Of a stretch of DNA of 64,000 nucleotides, positions 35,375 through 44,083 are shown piece by piece. The translations under genes and the position numbers were made by a program. The stretch's first letter is position 1, and each line of letters begins with the position of its first letter. The DNA comes from DASYQD01 sp963846495. GTDB taxonomy: Bacteria > Acidobacteriota > Thermoanaerobaculia > Multivoradales > JAIOJS01. The notes beneath the pieces are model-generated. The model saw only the letters and a list, made by a program, of their open reading frames with translations, did not search any database and had not been told where the DNA came from. The stretch spans positions 62,001 to 126,000 of the forward strand of contig CAWJWP010000033.1 in NCBI GenBank assembly GCA_963846495.1, given 5' to 3'.

Positions 35375-36360
35375 GCCGATTCGAGCCTGGCCTCGTGTCG
35401 GTCATCGTCCCGGTCTTCAACCGGCCTGCCGGGCTGCGCGAAGCGGCAGCGAGCGCGCTCGCGCAGAGCCATCGGCCGCTCGAGGTGATCGTCGTCGACG
35501 ACGGCTCGAGCGACGACACGCCGGCCGTCGCCGACGAGCTGGCGCGCACGCACGACGGCAGGGGCGGCGCCGCAATCGTGCGCGCCGTCCATCAGCCGAA
35601 TGCAGGCCCCGGAGCGGCGCGCGAGGCGGGGCGGCAGCTGGCGCGCGGCGAGTACGTCCAGTACCTCGACAGCGACGACCTGCTGCTGGCCGGCAAGCTC
35701 GAGCGGCAGGTCGCCGCACTACGCGCGCGGCCGGAGTGCGGCGTCGCCTACGGCATGACGCGGTTCCGCGGCGCCGACGGCGTTGCCGTCGACGGGCCGT
35801 GGAAGGGGTCGGGCGACGAGGTCGATCGGATGTTCCCCTCGATGCTGCGCGAGCGCTGGTGGGACACGCCCAACCCGCTCTACCGCGCGGCGTTGCTCGA
35901 GCGCGCCGGCCCGTGGAGCGACCTGCGCCTCGAGGAGGACTGGGAGCACGACTGCCGGGTGGCGGCGCTCGGCGTGCGCCTCTGCTACGTGCGAGACTTC
36001 GTCTGCGAGGTGCGCGACCACGGCGACCATCGGCTGAGCCGGGGCTCGGCCACCGATCCTGCGCGCAACCGCGAGAAAGCGCGCGCGCATGCGCTCATCT
36101 ACGGCCACGCAGTGCGCGGCGGTGTCGAGCGCGAGAGCCCCGAGATGCGCCACTTCGCACGCGAGCTGTTTCTGCTCGCTCGCCAGTGCGGGGCTTCGGG
36201 CCTCGGCGAAGAGTCGCGCACGCTCTTCGATCTCGCACGCCGGGCCTCGACGCCGGTGCGATCGCGCGGCAACGACTTCCGGCTCTACCGCGCCGCCGCC
36301 GCGCTGCTCGGCTGGGTGGGAGCCGCCCGCGCCTCGCAGCTGCTCGAACGGGTGCGATGA
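35371..36360 (+). CDS. Glycosyltransferase family 2
   Basis: GT-A transferase, 329 aa, GTG 35371 overlapping the asparagine synthase stop. LVSVIVPVFNRPAGLREAAA, VIVVDDGSSDDTPAVADEL, GPGAAREAGRQLARGEYVQY with the metal site YLDSDDLLLAGK (about residue 97), and LRLEEDWEHDCRVAALG for the EDW catalytic region. The 3' part is helical. Overlaps the methyltransferase gene by 4 bases. Confidence 0.88.
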   Translation: MSRFEPGLVSVIVPVFNRPAGLREAAASALAQSHRPLEVIVVDDGSSDDTPAVADELARTHDGRGGAAIVRAVHQPNAGPGAAREAGRQLARGEYVQYLDSDDLLLAGKLERQVAALRARPECGVAYGMTRFRGADGVAVDGPWKGSGDEVDRMFPSMLRERWWDTPNPLYRAALLERAGPWSDLRLEEDWEHDCRVAALGVRLCYVRDFVCEVRDHGDHRLSRGSATDPARNREKARAHALIYGHAVRGGVERESPEMRHFARELFLLARQCGASGLGEESRTLFDLARRASTPVRSRGNDFRLYRAAAALLGWVGAARASQLLERVR

Positions 36361-37238
36361 GCGGCGCGACCGCGTTCGACCTGCTGTCCTGGGTCGACGT
36401 CCTCGCCTGCCCCGACTGCGAGGGGAGCTTGGAGATCGGCGTGGACGACGTCTCCTGCGTCGCCTGCGGGTTCTCGTCGCGCCGCCAGACGCCGCTCGAC
36501 CTGAGGCCGCGCGCACGGCGGGCGCGGCGGTTCACGGTCAGCGCGCCGGGCGTGGGAGCCGGCATCGTCGAGCGCTGCACCATCGGACCGCCGCCCGCGG
36601 CCTATTCGGGTCCGCGCGGCGCACGCGATGCTTCCGGACTCTTCTCCGCCGTCATCGAGCGCTGCCGTCCCGGGACGCGCCTCCTCGACCTCGGCTGTGG
36701 GCCTCGCGACCAGGCCGCGCCGGCCGCGCACCTGGGGTTGCGCTACATAGGCGTCGACGTCGACTCGCCACGGGCCGACCTGCTCGCCGATGCGCACGCT
36801 GTGCCGTTTCGCCCGGGCTCGTTCGAGCTCGTGCTGTCCTACGCCGTGCTCGAGCACTTGGCGAATCCCTTTGTCGCCGTGGCGGAGGTGGCGCGCGTGC
36901 TGGCGCCGGGCGGCGCCTGCTTCGGTGCCGTTGCGCAAGGCGAGCCGTTCCACGCTTCGTACTTCCACCACACCGCGTGGGGACTGGCGGAAGTGCTCGA
37001 CGCCGCCGGCCTCGAGCTCACGCGGCTGTGGCCTTCCTACGACACCCTGCGGGCCCTGGGCACGATGGGGGGGTATCCACGGTTCTGGCGGCTCGCGCTC
37101 CGCGCCCTCGACGGTGTGGTCGCGGCGACGCCATTCCTCGCGCCGCGCCGCCACTTCCGCGGCTCGGCGCGCGAGAAAGTGCTCGCGTCGGTCTATCGCG
37201 CCGCCAGCCTCTGTTTCGTGGCGGTGAAGCGCAGGTGA
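36357..37238 (+). CDS. Class I SAM methyltransferase with N-terminal zinc ribbon
   Basis: 293 aa. Residues 15-40 form a Cys4 ribbon: LACPDCEGSLEIG followed by CVACGFSSRRQTP, Trm112/Lar-like. The methyltransferase domain has TRLLDLGCGPRDQAAP (motif I, about residue 107), YIGVDVDSPRADLLADA, FELVLSYAVLEHLANPF and EVARVLAPGGACFG. Such ribbon-methyltransferase fusions are frequent in polysaccharide clusters; substrate unknown. Its TGA overlaps the next ATG by one base. Confidence 0.85.
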   Translation: MSGATAFDLLSWVDVLACPDCEGSLEIGVDDVSCVACGFSSRRQTPLDLRPRARRARRFTVSAPGVGAGIVERCTIGPPPAAYSGPRGARDASGLFSAVIERCRPGTRLLDLGCGPRDQAAPAAHLGLRYIGVDVDSPRADLLADAHAVPFRPGSFELVLSYAVLEHLANPFVAVAEVARVLAPGGACFGAVAQGEPFHASYFHHTAWGLAEVLDAAGLELTRLWPSYDTLRALGTMGGYPRFWRLALRALDGVVAATPFLAPRRHFRGSAREKVLASVYRAASLCFVAVKRR

Positions 37239-38477
37239 TGGCGACGCCCTGTCTTCTCGTCCTCTCGCAGGTCTATCCGCCGGACCCCGCGGCGGTGGGT
37301 GCAGCACCTGCACGATGCGGCGCGCGAGATGGTGCGCCGTGGCTGGACGGCGCGCGTGATCACCTCGGCGCGCGGCTACGCCGATCCGTCAGCCCGCTAC
37401 TGCGCGCGCGAGCGTCTCGACGGCGTGGACGTGCGCCGCCTCGGCTGGGGGTCGTTAGGTAAGGGCAGCCTCGCGCGCGCGCGCCGCCGGCGGGCTCTTC
37501 TTTCTCGCCCGCGCGTTTCTCCGCGGCCTTTTCGCGCCGCGCCCGGCGCGCATCCTCGTCAGTACCTCGCCGCCGATGGCTCCGCTCGCTGGGCTATGGC
37601 TGGCGCGGCTACGGCGCGCGCCGCACGCGGTGTGGCTGATGGACTTGAACCCCGACCAGGCGATCGTCACCGGCGCCGTGCGCCCGCGCGCGCTGTCGGC
37701 GCGCCTGCTCGAGCGCGCCAACCGCAGCCGCGGCGCGCCGCGCCGCAGTCCGTCGTCGCGCTCGACCCGTTCATGGCCGAGCGCGTGCGCGGGCGCTGGC
37801 AGCTCGACGGCAACCTCGCCGTACTGCCGCCGTGGGCGCACGAGGAGCACGTCGCGCCGGTGCCGCACGCGGAGAATCCGTTCCGCACCCGTCACGGCCT
37901 CCAGGGCAAGCGCGTCGTCATGTACTCGGGCAACCTGTCGCCGGTGCACCCGGTCGACACCATCCTGCAGGCGGCGCGCGAGCTGCGGGAAGACCCGCGG
38001 CTCGTCTTCGTGTTCATCGGGGAAGGGGGACAGCGGGCGGCGGTCGAGGAGGCGGTCCAGCGCGACCGGCTGGAGCGCGTGCTCCTCCTCCCCTACCAGC
38101 CGCTGCAAGATCTCCGCTACAGTCTTTCCGCTGCTGATGTGCATTTGGTGAGCATGGGATCCGACATGGTGGGCATCGTTCACCCCTGCAAGGTGTACGG
38201 CGCCATGGCTGCAGCGCGGCCGGTGCTCTACCTCGGGCCGCGCCGGTCGCACGTCGGCGAGCTGGTCGAGCGCTTCGACCTCGGCTGGCAGGTGGAGCAC
38301 GGCGACGTCGCAGCCGCCGTCGCGGCGCTGCGCACCATCGCGGCCGCGCCCGAGGCCGAGCTCGCCGTGCGCGGCGCCCGCGCCCGTGCCGCTCTGGACG
38401 CCGAGCTGTCGCAGCAGCAACTCCTCTCCTCCTTCTGTGACGTCCTCGAGCGAGGCGTCGCTGGAGCGACCGGCTGA
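37238..38477 (+). pseudogene. Glycosyltransferase family 4, three frameshifts
   Basis: Starts MATPCLLVLSQVYPPDPAAV; the frame changes near 37296 (to QHLHDAAREMVRRGWTARVI), near 37480 (to GGLFFLARAFLRGLF and PMAPLAGLWLARLRRAPHAV) and near 37735 (to SVVALDPFMAERV). From there the donor half is intact: VVMYSGNLSPVHPVDTILQ, LVFVFIGEGGQRAAVEEA, VLLLPYQPLQDLRYSLSAAD, MVGIVHPCKVYGAMAAARPV. This ending resembles WbuB-like transferases of colanic-acid and O-antigen type. All segments are conserved, so the gene is either newly broken or wrongly sequenced. It is followed without gap by the WecA-type gene. Confidence 0.8.
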
Positions 38478-39709
38478 TGCTCACCGTCCCCATCACCGTC
38501 ATGCTGCTGCTCGCCGCCGCCGCCGCGGTGGGCGCCGGGTTGGTCAGCAACCTCGCCGTGCCGTTGGTGGCGCGCCTCGCGACCACCGTGCGCGCCGTCG
38601 ACTACCCAGGCGGCCGCAAGCAGCAGGAGGCGGTGATTCCGCGCCTCGGCGGCCTCGCCATCGTCGGCGGCGTCGCCTTCGCCGCCGCCGGCACGGCGCT
38701 CGCCGAGTGGGAGCAGCTGTCGGGCGTCATCCACCGCAGCGAGCTCATCGCGCTGGCCATGGCGGCGGCGCTCGTTTTCTTCGTCGGCGTCGTCGACGAC
38801 CTGCTGGGCGTCTCGACGTGGAAGAAGTTCGGCGTCGAGACCTTGGCGGCGCTGCTGCTCGTCAACGTCGGGTGGCAGTTCCAGTCGCTGTCGCTGCCCG
38901 GCAGCGGCTGGCTCCACCTCGGTCCCTTCGGCCCGGTCATCACCGTGCTGTGGATCGTCGGCGTCACCAACGCGGTGAACCTGCTCGACGGCCTCGACGG
39001 GCTCGCCGCCGGCGTGGTGGCGATCATCGCCGCCAGCCTGCTCGCCTACGCCCTGTTTCTCGGCAACGTCGGCACCGTCATCCTGATGGCGGCGATCACC
39101 GGCGCCTGCGTCGGCTTCCTGCGCCACAACTGGGCGCCGGCGCGCATCTTCATGGGCGACTCGGGGTCGCTGACGCTGGGTTTCCTGCTCGCCGCGATGA
39201 CCGTGCACAGCTCGCTCAAGGCGCCGGCGGCGATCGCCATCCTGGTGCCGCTGGTAGCGCTCGGCGTGCCGGTGATCGACACGCTGCTGGTCATGGGCGT
39301 GCGCTTCCTGGCGCGGCCGCACGGCCGGCTGGCGGACCGGCTGCTGGCCATGTTCCGCGCCGACCGCAACCACATCCACCACCTGCTGCTGCACCGCCGC
39401 GACCGCCGCCGCGTCGTCGCCTGGATCTACGCCACGGTGATCGTCTTCTGCGCGCTGGCCATGGTGGTGGCGCTCACCCGCAACCCCACGCTCGGGTTGT
39501 CGGTGCTGGCGATCGAGGGGGTGGTGATCTTGGCGCTGCGGCGCAGCGGCGTCCAGGCGCGTCTGGTCGAGAAGTCGGCCGAGCAGCGGCAGGCGCTGCG
39601 CAGCGATCTCGGGATGGCGAGCGGCAGCGGCGACGGCCTCGACGACACCGGGCAGCCGGCGCAGGTGGTGGCCTTTCCGGAGCCGGTGCGGCGGTCGGAA
39701 CGCGGCTGA
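38477..39709 (+). CDS. Undecaprenyl-phosphate HexNAc-1-phosphate transferase (WecA/TagO-type)
   Basis: Initiating enzyme that puts a sugar 1-phosphate on undecaprenyl phosphate; 410 aa with about eleven membrane helices. Family motifs: PRLGGLAIVGGVAF, FFVGVVDDLLGVSTWKK (the catalytic Asp pair), VTNAVNLLDGLDGLAAG, IFMGDSGSLTLGFLLAA and RNHIHHLLLHR (HxHH loop), which separates the WecA/TagO group from MraY. The 70-residue tail is soluble and Gln/Glu-rich. It ends the second glycan block and probably supplies the lipid-linked primer. Confidence 0.92.
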   Translation: MLTVPITVMLLLAAAAAVGAGLVSNLAVPLVARLATTVRAVDYPGGRKQQEAVIPRLGGLAIVGGVAFAAAGTALAEWEQLSGVIHRSELIALAMAAALVFFVGVVDDLLGVSTWKKFGVETLAALLLVNVGWQFQSLSLPGSGWLHLGPFGPVITVLWIVGVTNAVNLLDGLDGLAAGVVAIIAASLLAYALFLGNVGTVILMAAITGACVGFLRHNWAPARIFMGDSGSLTLGFLLAAMTVHSSLKAPAAIAILVPLVALGVPVIDTLLVMGVRFLARPHGRLADRLLAMFRADRNHIHHLLLHRRDRRRVVAWIYATVIVFCALAMVVALTRNPTLGLSVLAIEGVVILALRRSGVQARLVEKSAEQRQALRSDLGMASGSGDGLDDTGQPAQVVAFPEPVRRSERG

Positions 39710-39844
39710 GGCGAGACCGCCCGCGGGGCCACTCGCCGGGCTGCGGCGTCGTTCGCCGCGCTGCGGCGCAGACCGCTACCGGCGCCGGGCGACGGTTTTC
39801 CACAGCCTGTGAAAAATTCGTGTTCCCACGGCCTTTGAACGCGC

Positions 39845-39850
39845 TACACT
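39845..39850 (+). promoter_or_regulatory. Possible -10 element before the nucleotidyltransferase-like pair
   Basis: TACACT lies 14 bases before ATG 39864 in the 154-base gap after the WecA-type gene. A -35 is not convincing, so this is weak evidence for a separate transcription unit. Confidence 0.3.
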
Positions 39851-39863
39851 AACCGTCCCCTGA

Positions 39864-40889
39864 ATGAGTGCCCACTCGCGCTTCACCGCTCTGCGGGAGG
39901 TCGTGCGAGCTGCCGCTCGCGCAGCCGACGGCGAATCGCCGGCGGCGTTAGGCCTCGACGGCCTGTGTGCCGCAGCGCGCCGGCGCGGCGTCGCCGAGCG
40001 GTTGCTGCGGCCGTCGCTGGTGATCGCCGCCCGCAGCTGGAGCGACGAGACGCTGCCGTTGACGTTGAGCCGGCAGCTGGCGATGAGCGAGGGCACCGCG
40101 ACGTACAACGCGCGGCTGCTCACGCTGCTCGCCGAGCGGGTGGGCCTGTCGGGCGAGTCGACGAACGACGCGCTGCTGCTCGGCGACGCCGGGCTCCTCG
40201 CCGGGCTCTACGGCAGCCTGGGAGCGTTCCCGCTGCGGCTGCCGCTGGCGGCGACGGCGAGCGCCACCGACGCCGGCAACGGCGGGCTGCCGCTTCACCT
40301 GCGCGCGCGCGGCGGCATGCTCGGCGTATTGCCGCTGGGTCAGCTCGCCGATCTCGTGCGCCACAACAGCCGGCGCTGGAACGACGGCACGCAGACGTGG
40401 CGCGTGCCGCGCCGCGAGCTGATGCTGACGCTCCTGGCGGCGCGGCTCGGCGATCCGCTGGCGCATCCGGATCCGCCGCTCTGGCATCACTTGGCGCTGC
40501 TGCTTTTGCTGTGGCCCGAGCACGAGGGTCGCGAGCTGGTGCTCGAGCACGCGGCGCGGCTGGGGCTGCTGTCGCAGGTGGGGCGCGGGCTGGCGGTGCT
40601 CGGGCACTTGTTCCCCGAGCTCCAGGGCTGGGCGGGTGCAGGACGGGGGCAGATCCAGCTCTCGCTGCTCGCGCGCTCGCTGGGAGTGCCGCTGGCGGCG
40701 CGGGCGCTGGTGGGCGCCGCGTTCGAGGAGGAGCCCGAGCCCGTCGTCGAAGCGCCGCTCCAGGCGGTGGCGCAGCCCGCGCGCTGCGAGCGTGCGCGGA
40801 GGGAGCGCGGAGGCGCGGCGAACGCGCTCCGCAAGTTGGAAAGACGCCCCGGTCGGCATCGCCGCCGGGGCGTCGGTGCGTTTGGCTAG
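39864..40889 (+). CDS. Hypothetical protein resembling an uncharacterised nucleotidyltransferase-family protein without its active site
   Basis: 341 aa, no membrane segment or signal peptide. The middle (LPLGQLADLVRHNSRRW, VPRRELMLTLLAARLGDPLA) and second half (LLLLLWPEHEGRELVLEHAA, AVLGHLFPELQGW) resemble the C-terminal part of the uncharacterised nucleotidyltransferase family to which the next gene belongs. The G-x-D-x-D site of that family is not found: around residue 140 there is only a Gly/Leu-rich stretch. The last 50 residues are Arg-rich. The likeness is my reading, not a search result. Only 9 bases separate it from the next gene. Confidence 0.5.
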   Translation: MSAHSRFTALREVVRAAARAADGESPAALGLDGLCAAARRRGVAERLLRPSLVIAARSWSDETLPLTLSRQLAMSEGTATYNARLLTLLAERVGLSGESTNDALLLGDAGLLAGLYGSLGAFPLRLPLAATASATDAGNGGLPLHLRARGGMLGVLPLGQLADLVRHNSRRWNDGTQTWRVPRRELMLTLLAARLGDPLAHPDPPLWHHLALLLLLWPEHEGRELVLEHAARLGLLSQVGRGLAVLGHLFPELQGWAGAGRGQIQLSLLARSLGVPLAARALVGAAFEEEPEPVVEAPLQAVAQPARCERARRERGGAANALRKLERRPGRHRRRGVGAFG

Positions 40890-40898
40890 GCTGGCTCC

Positions 40899-42128
40899 TT
40901 GAGCGCTTTTCGCTTTCGCCCGCCGCCGGTCGAGCTGACGCGCGAGCTACGGTGGGCGTTGCTGCGCGCCTTCGGGCCTGTCAACGCGAGCTACGCGCCG
41001 GATGTCGACGTGCCCGGAGCCGTCGAGCTTGCCGGTCGGCTTGGCCTCGCCCCCCGCATCGGAGCGCGCACGCGCGATGCGGCGGAGCTCGCCGACCACG
41101 CCGAGGCTACCGCGGCGCTCGCGCGCGCGAGCCGGACGGCGGCCGTGTCGCAGCTGCGGGCGCGCGAGGCGGCGCTCGCAGTCGCCGCGGCGGCTCGTGC
41201 GCACGGGCTGCCCGTCTGCCTGCTCAAGGGCGTTGCGCTCGCCGAGGCCGGCGCGGTTGCAGCCGGCAGCCGGCAGGTTGGCGACGTGGACGTTCTGGTT
41301 CCCGAAGATACCGAGCCGCCGCTCGTTGCGGAGCTCGTGCACCGGGGCTTTCAACCCGGCATGGGCGAGGAGTACGCGCATCACGCGCCGCCGCTCGTCC
41401 ACCCGCGGCTGGGCATGGTCGAGGTCCATCGGCACCTTCCCGGCGTCGAGACTTCGGCGTCCGGCGTGCGCTCGCCGAGGCGGTTCGCCACCTTCGACGA
41501 CCTCCACGCGGCCGGGCTGCTGGAACCGTGGCGCGACGGCGGCGATCGCGCCTGGCTGCCGACGCCAGCCGCGCTCGCCGCGCACGCGCTCGCGCACGGG
41601 CTCGCGCAACACGGTTTCCGCCCCGGGGCCTATCCGCAGCTGCGGCTGCTCGGCGACCTGCTCGACCTCGGCATCGCGACCGGCGAAGGACCGTCGCTGC
41701 TCGCAGCGACGCTGCCGCTCGTCGAGCGCAGCGTCGGCGCGGCCGAGGCACGCGCCGCTGCCGACCTCTGCGACGCGCTGGCCGCAGGACGGCTCGACGA
41801 GCTCGCCGCTGATGAGCCACCGGCGCTGCTGCTGCGCCACCTCCTCGCCGGCGCCCTCGATGAGCGCTACGCCGAAGCGCTCAAGCTGCAGGAGCTCGCG
41901 CGGCCGCTGCATCCGGGCTCGCGGCTCGCCGGCTGGTGGTCGGCGGCGTGGCAGGCCGTCGCGCTCTCGCCGGCGCAGCTCGACCGCGTCTACGGCAAGC
42001 CCGCCGGCCGCTGGGGCCGGCTCGGCCAGCGGCTGCGGCGGCCCTTCGATCTCCTGCGCCGCAGCCTGCGCGCGCGCTTGGCCTCAGCCTCGCAGGCGGC
42101 AGAATCGAGTAGGAGGGACCCGCGGTGA
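40899..42128 (+). CDS. Uncharacterised nucleotidyltransferase-family protein
   Basis: 409 aa from a TTG start at 40899. The nucleotidyltransferase signature is visible: LPVCLLKGVALAEAG (about residue 103), then RQVGDVDVLVPEDTE (about residue 124, the D-x-D pair) and MVEVHRHLPG (about residue 175, the third acidic position). The C-terminal half is helical (AALAAHALAHGLAQHGF). Members occur in glycan and some peptide clusters; their reaction is not known to me. The last eight codons and the stop belong to the group II intron inserted at about 42104, so the native C-terminus has been replaced. Confidence 0.75.
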   Translation: MSAFRFRPPPVELTRELRWALLRAFGPVNASYAPDVDVPGAVELAGRLGLAPRIGARTRDAAELADHAEATAALARASRTAAVSQLRAREAALAVAAAARAHGLPVCLLKGVALAEAGAVAAGSRQVGDVDVLVPEDTEPPLVAELVHRGFQPGMGEEYAHHAPPLVHPRLGMVEVHRHLPGVETSASGVRSPRRFATFDDLHAAGLLEPWRDGGDRAWLPTPAALAAHALAHGLAQHGFRPGAYPQLRLLGDLLDLGIATGEGPSLLAATLPLVERSVGAAEARAAADLCDALAAGRLDELAADEPPALLLRHLLAGALDERYAEALKLQELARPLHPGSRLAGWWSAAWQAVALSPAQLDRVYGKPAGRWGRLGQRLRRPFDLLRRSLRARLASASQAAESSRRDPR

Positions 42129-44056
42129 CCCGCGGGCCCCGTCCTCTCACACCACCGTACGTACGGTTCCGTATACGGCGGTTCGAGATTGGCTCTGCAG
42201 CCGTCGATGGATCTGGAGAAGGCTCGGGAGCCCGAGCTGGGTGAGGAAGCGCGTCGGCACGGTCAGGTGCATATGGGCCGCTCCCGCGTTCCACCACGGA
42301 CCGTGACCGTTGCCGGCGGCGATGCGGGCGCGCTCGCGATCGAGTCCGCGCTTGGCCAGCTCCTTGGCTCTGGTTCGTGGCCGCTTCCACTGGCGCCACA
42401 GGATGCAGCGCAGCTTCCGCCGTAGCCACTTGTCCAGCTCCTCGAAGCAAGCCACCACCTCCGCCAGGCGAAAGTACTCGAGCCAGCCGGTGAGCACCGG
42501 CCCGAGCTGCTGGATGACTCTGCCGAGACTACGCCCGCGCCCGCTGCGAAACAGCCGCCGCAGCTTCTCTTTGAGGCGGCGGACCGCCTCGGGAGACACC
42601 CGCAGCTTCACTTCGCGCTTTTGCACGGTCACGGTGTAGCCCAGAAACTTCCGCCGCCAAGGGCGATCTACCGCGCTCTTGACCCGGTTCACCTCCAGCC
42701 GCAGACGCTTCGCGAGGAAGCGCTCGAGGGCGTCGAGCACCCGTTCGCCTGCACGCCGTGACCGCACGTAGACGTTGCAGTCGTCGGCATAGCGGACGAA
42801 GCGATGGCCTCGCCGCTGCAGCTCGCGGTCCAGCTCGTCGAGCAGGACGTTGGACAGCAGCGGCGACAGCGGCCCGCCTTGCGGCGTGCCCTCGACGCGC
42901 GGCGACACCAGGCCGCCTTCCAGCAGCCCGGCCTGTAGGTAGAGGCGAATCAGATGCAGGATGCGCCGATCCTCGATCCGCCGCGCCAGACGCGCCATCA
43001 GCACGTCGTGGTTGACGCGGTCGAAGAAGTCCTTGAGGTCTATGTCCACCACCCAGCTGTAACCCGCCGCAATGTGCGCTCGCGCACGCACCACGGCCTG
43101 ATGGGCGCTCCTCTGCGGTCGAAAACCGAAGCTCTCTTCCGAGAAGGTCGCGTCGAAGTGAGGCTGCAAGACCTGCAGGAGCGCCTGCTGGATCAGACGG
43201 TCCACGACCGTCGGAATCCCCAAACGCCGCACCCCGCCGCTCGGCTTCGCAATCTCCACCGGACGCACCGGCGCGGGACGGTACCGCCCCGCCAACAGCT
43301 CCTCACGAATGGCTTCCCAGCGGCGCACCAGATGCGGGCCGAGCTCTTCGGCACTCATGCCGTCGATGCCCGGGGCGCCTCCGTTGCTCTTGACCCGCTG
43401 GTAGGCCCGCAGCAAGTTCTCCCGGCGCAGCACCTCCTCCATCACCATCGGCGGCCGCTCGGTGGAGATCTCGTTCCATGCCGTGACCGCTTGCGGCGCA
43501 GGCGTGGCCGCGGACCGGTTCCGCCGGCCCTTCTCCACGTCCTGCTGTGGCCTCTCGTCCACGAATTCGGCCGCTCCCTCGATCAGCGAATGGACCGCTC
43601 CACTTCGGCCTCTCTCGTTCGGCCCTTCGCCGGCGCGCGCCGCCAGCTACTCCGGCCTCGGCTGACTGCTGGCGACCCTTCGGTCCGCCTCGCGGCGGTG
43701 CCCTAGCCTCTCGGCAGATCGACAGCTCTCCCAGGGTAAGACGCGTGACCTTCGCCCCATCCACCCGTCGCATCTACGCCGCCTCGGTCCGGATGACTTC
43801 GGGCTTCGAGTCTTTTCGCCCTCTCGCCCACCTACTGCGACGCCTCTATGCGCTTCGTGTTCCTCGGGCCGGGGCTTTGCCTGCAGCTTCCTTCAGACTC
43901 CGCCTCGCGGCGGACGCCCTTGCTGTTCGGCTAGCGGTTCCCGTCATCAGGGCCCGCAGGGGACTTCCACCCCCAAGTCACTTCCCGATTCGGTTTCCCT
44001 CCTCGGTTGACAGCTCCAGGCGCCATGCCTGGCGCTGCGCGCCATGCCTGGCGCAC
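42104..44056 (-). mobile_element. Group IIC intron with intact maturase
   Basis: About 1.95 kb on the minus strand. 5' end GTGCGCC at 44056, directly after hairpin plus T-tract (44083-44058), the classic target of group IIC introns. 5' ribozyme domains fill 43563-44056, the maturase 42147-43562. Domain V is 42151-42182: an 8-bp outer stem with one G-U, a CGC triad and a short capped inner stem. Domain VI follows (about 42112-42140, stem GGGGCCCGCGG / CCGCGGGTCCC with GTCA loop), with a likely bulged A at 42110 and 3' end ...ACTCGAT. The 3' boundary is good to one or two bases. It interrupts the tail of the 40899 gene and appears complete. Confidence 0.88.
42147..43562 (-). CDS. ltrA: Group II intron reverse transcriptase/maturase (LtrA-type)
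   Basis: 471 aa, intact. RT blocks in order: LRAYQRVKSNGGAPGIDGMS, PVEIAKPSGGVRRLGIPTVV, RLIQQALLQVLQPHFDATFS, SFGFRPQRSAHQAV, WVVDIDLKDFFDRVNHDVLM, GTPQGGPLSPLLSNVLLDEL, RYADDCNVYV (catalytic YADD, about residue 265) and LGYTVTV. The X/maturase domain follows (RSLGRVIQQLGPVLTGWLEY, LDKWLRRKLRCILWRQWKR). No HNH endonuclase domain, as usual for group IIC. The last residues (AVYGTVRTVV) are read from the domain V stem itself, so the coding end overlaps ribozyme sequence. Confidence 0.95.
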   Translation of the reverse strand: MDERPQQDVEKGRRNRSAATPAPQAVTAWNEISTERPPMVMEEVLRRENLLRAYQRVKSNGGAPGIDGMSAEELGPHLVRRWEAIREELLAGRYRPAPVRPVEIAKPSGGVRRLGIPTVVDRLIQQALLQVLQPHFDATFSEESFGFRPQRSAHQAVVRARAHIAAGYSWVVDIDLKDFFDRVNHDVLMARLARRIEDRRILHLIRLYLQAGLLEGGLVSPRVEGTPQGGPLSPLLSNVLLDELDRELQRRGHRFVRYADDCNVYVRSRRAGERVLDALERFLAKRLRLEVNRVKSAVDRPWRRKFLGYTVTVQKREVKLRVSPEAVRRLKEKLRRLFRSGRGRSLGRVIQQLGPVLTGWLEYFRLAEVVACFEELDKWLRRKLRCILWRQWKRPRTRAKELAKRGLDRERARIAAGNGHGPWWNAGAAHMHLTVPTRFLTQLGLPSLLQIHRRLQSQSRTAVYGTVRTVV

Positions 44057-44057
44057 T

Positions 44058-44083
44058 AAAAAGCGGGCCGGCGCTCGCCGGCC
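44058..44083 (-). terminator. Intrinsic terminator used as group IIC intron target
   Basis: On the minus strand an 8-bp stem GGGCCGGC / GCCGGCCC with GAGC loop is followed by GCTTTTTA, then the intron 5' end. It terminates minus-strand transcripts coming from the structured RNA region and groEL. Confidence 0.85.

Noticed and set aside
33599..42128. Lasso-peptide cluster (asparagine synthase plus nucleotidyltransferase-family protein)
   Set aside because: The asparagine synthases carry a full glutaminase domain (MCGI start), and no PqqD-like, transglutaminase-like protease or precursor gene was seen. The glycan context explains them better.
44020..44054. CRISPR-like direct repeat
   Set aside because: Only two copies 3 bases apart, each a hairpin inside the intron; no spacers or cas genes.
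42104..44056. Retron, DGR or other defence reverse transcriptase
   Set aside because: RT has the maturase X domain and lies in a ribozyme with domain V and a terminator target; group II intron fits fully.
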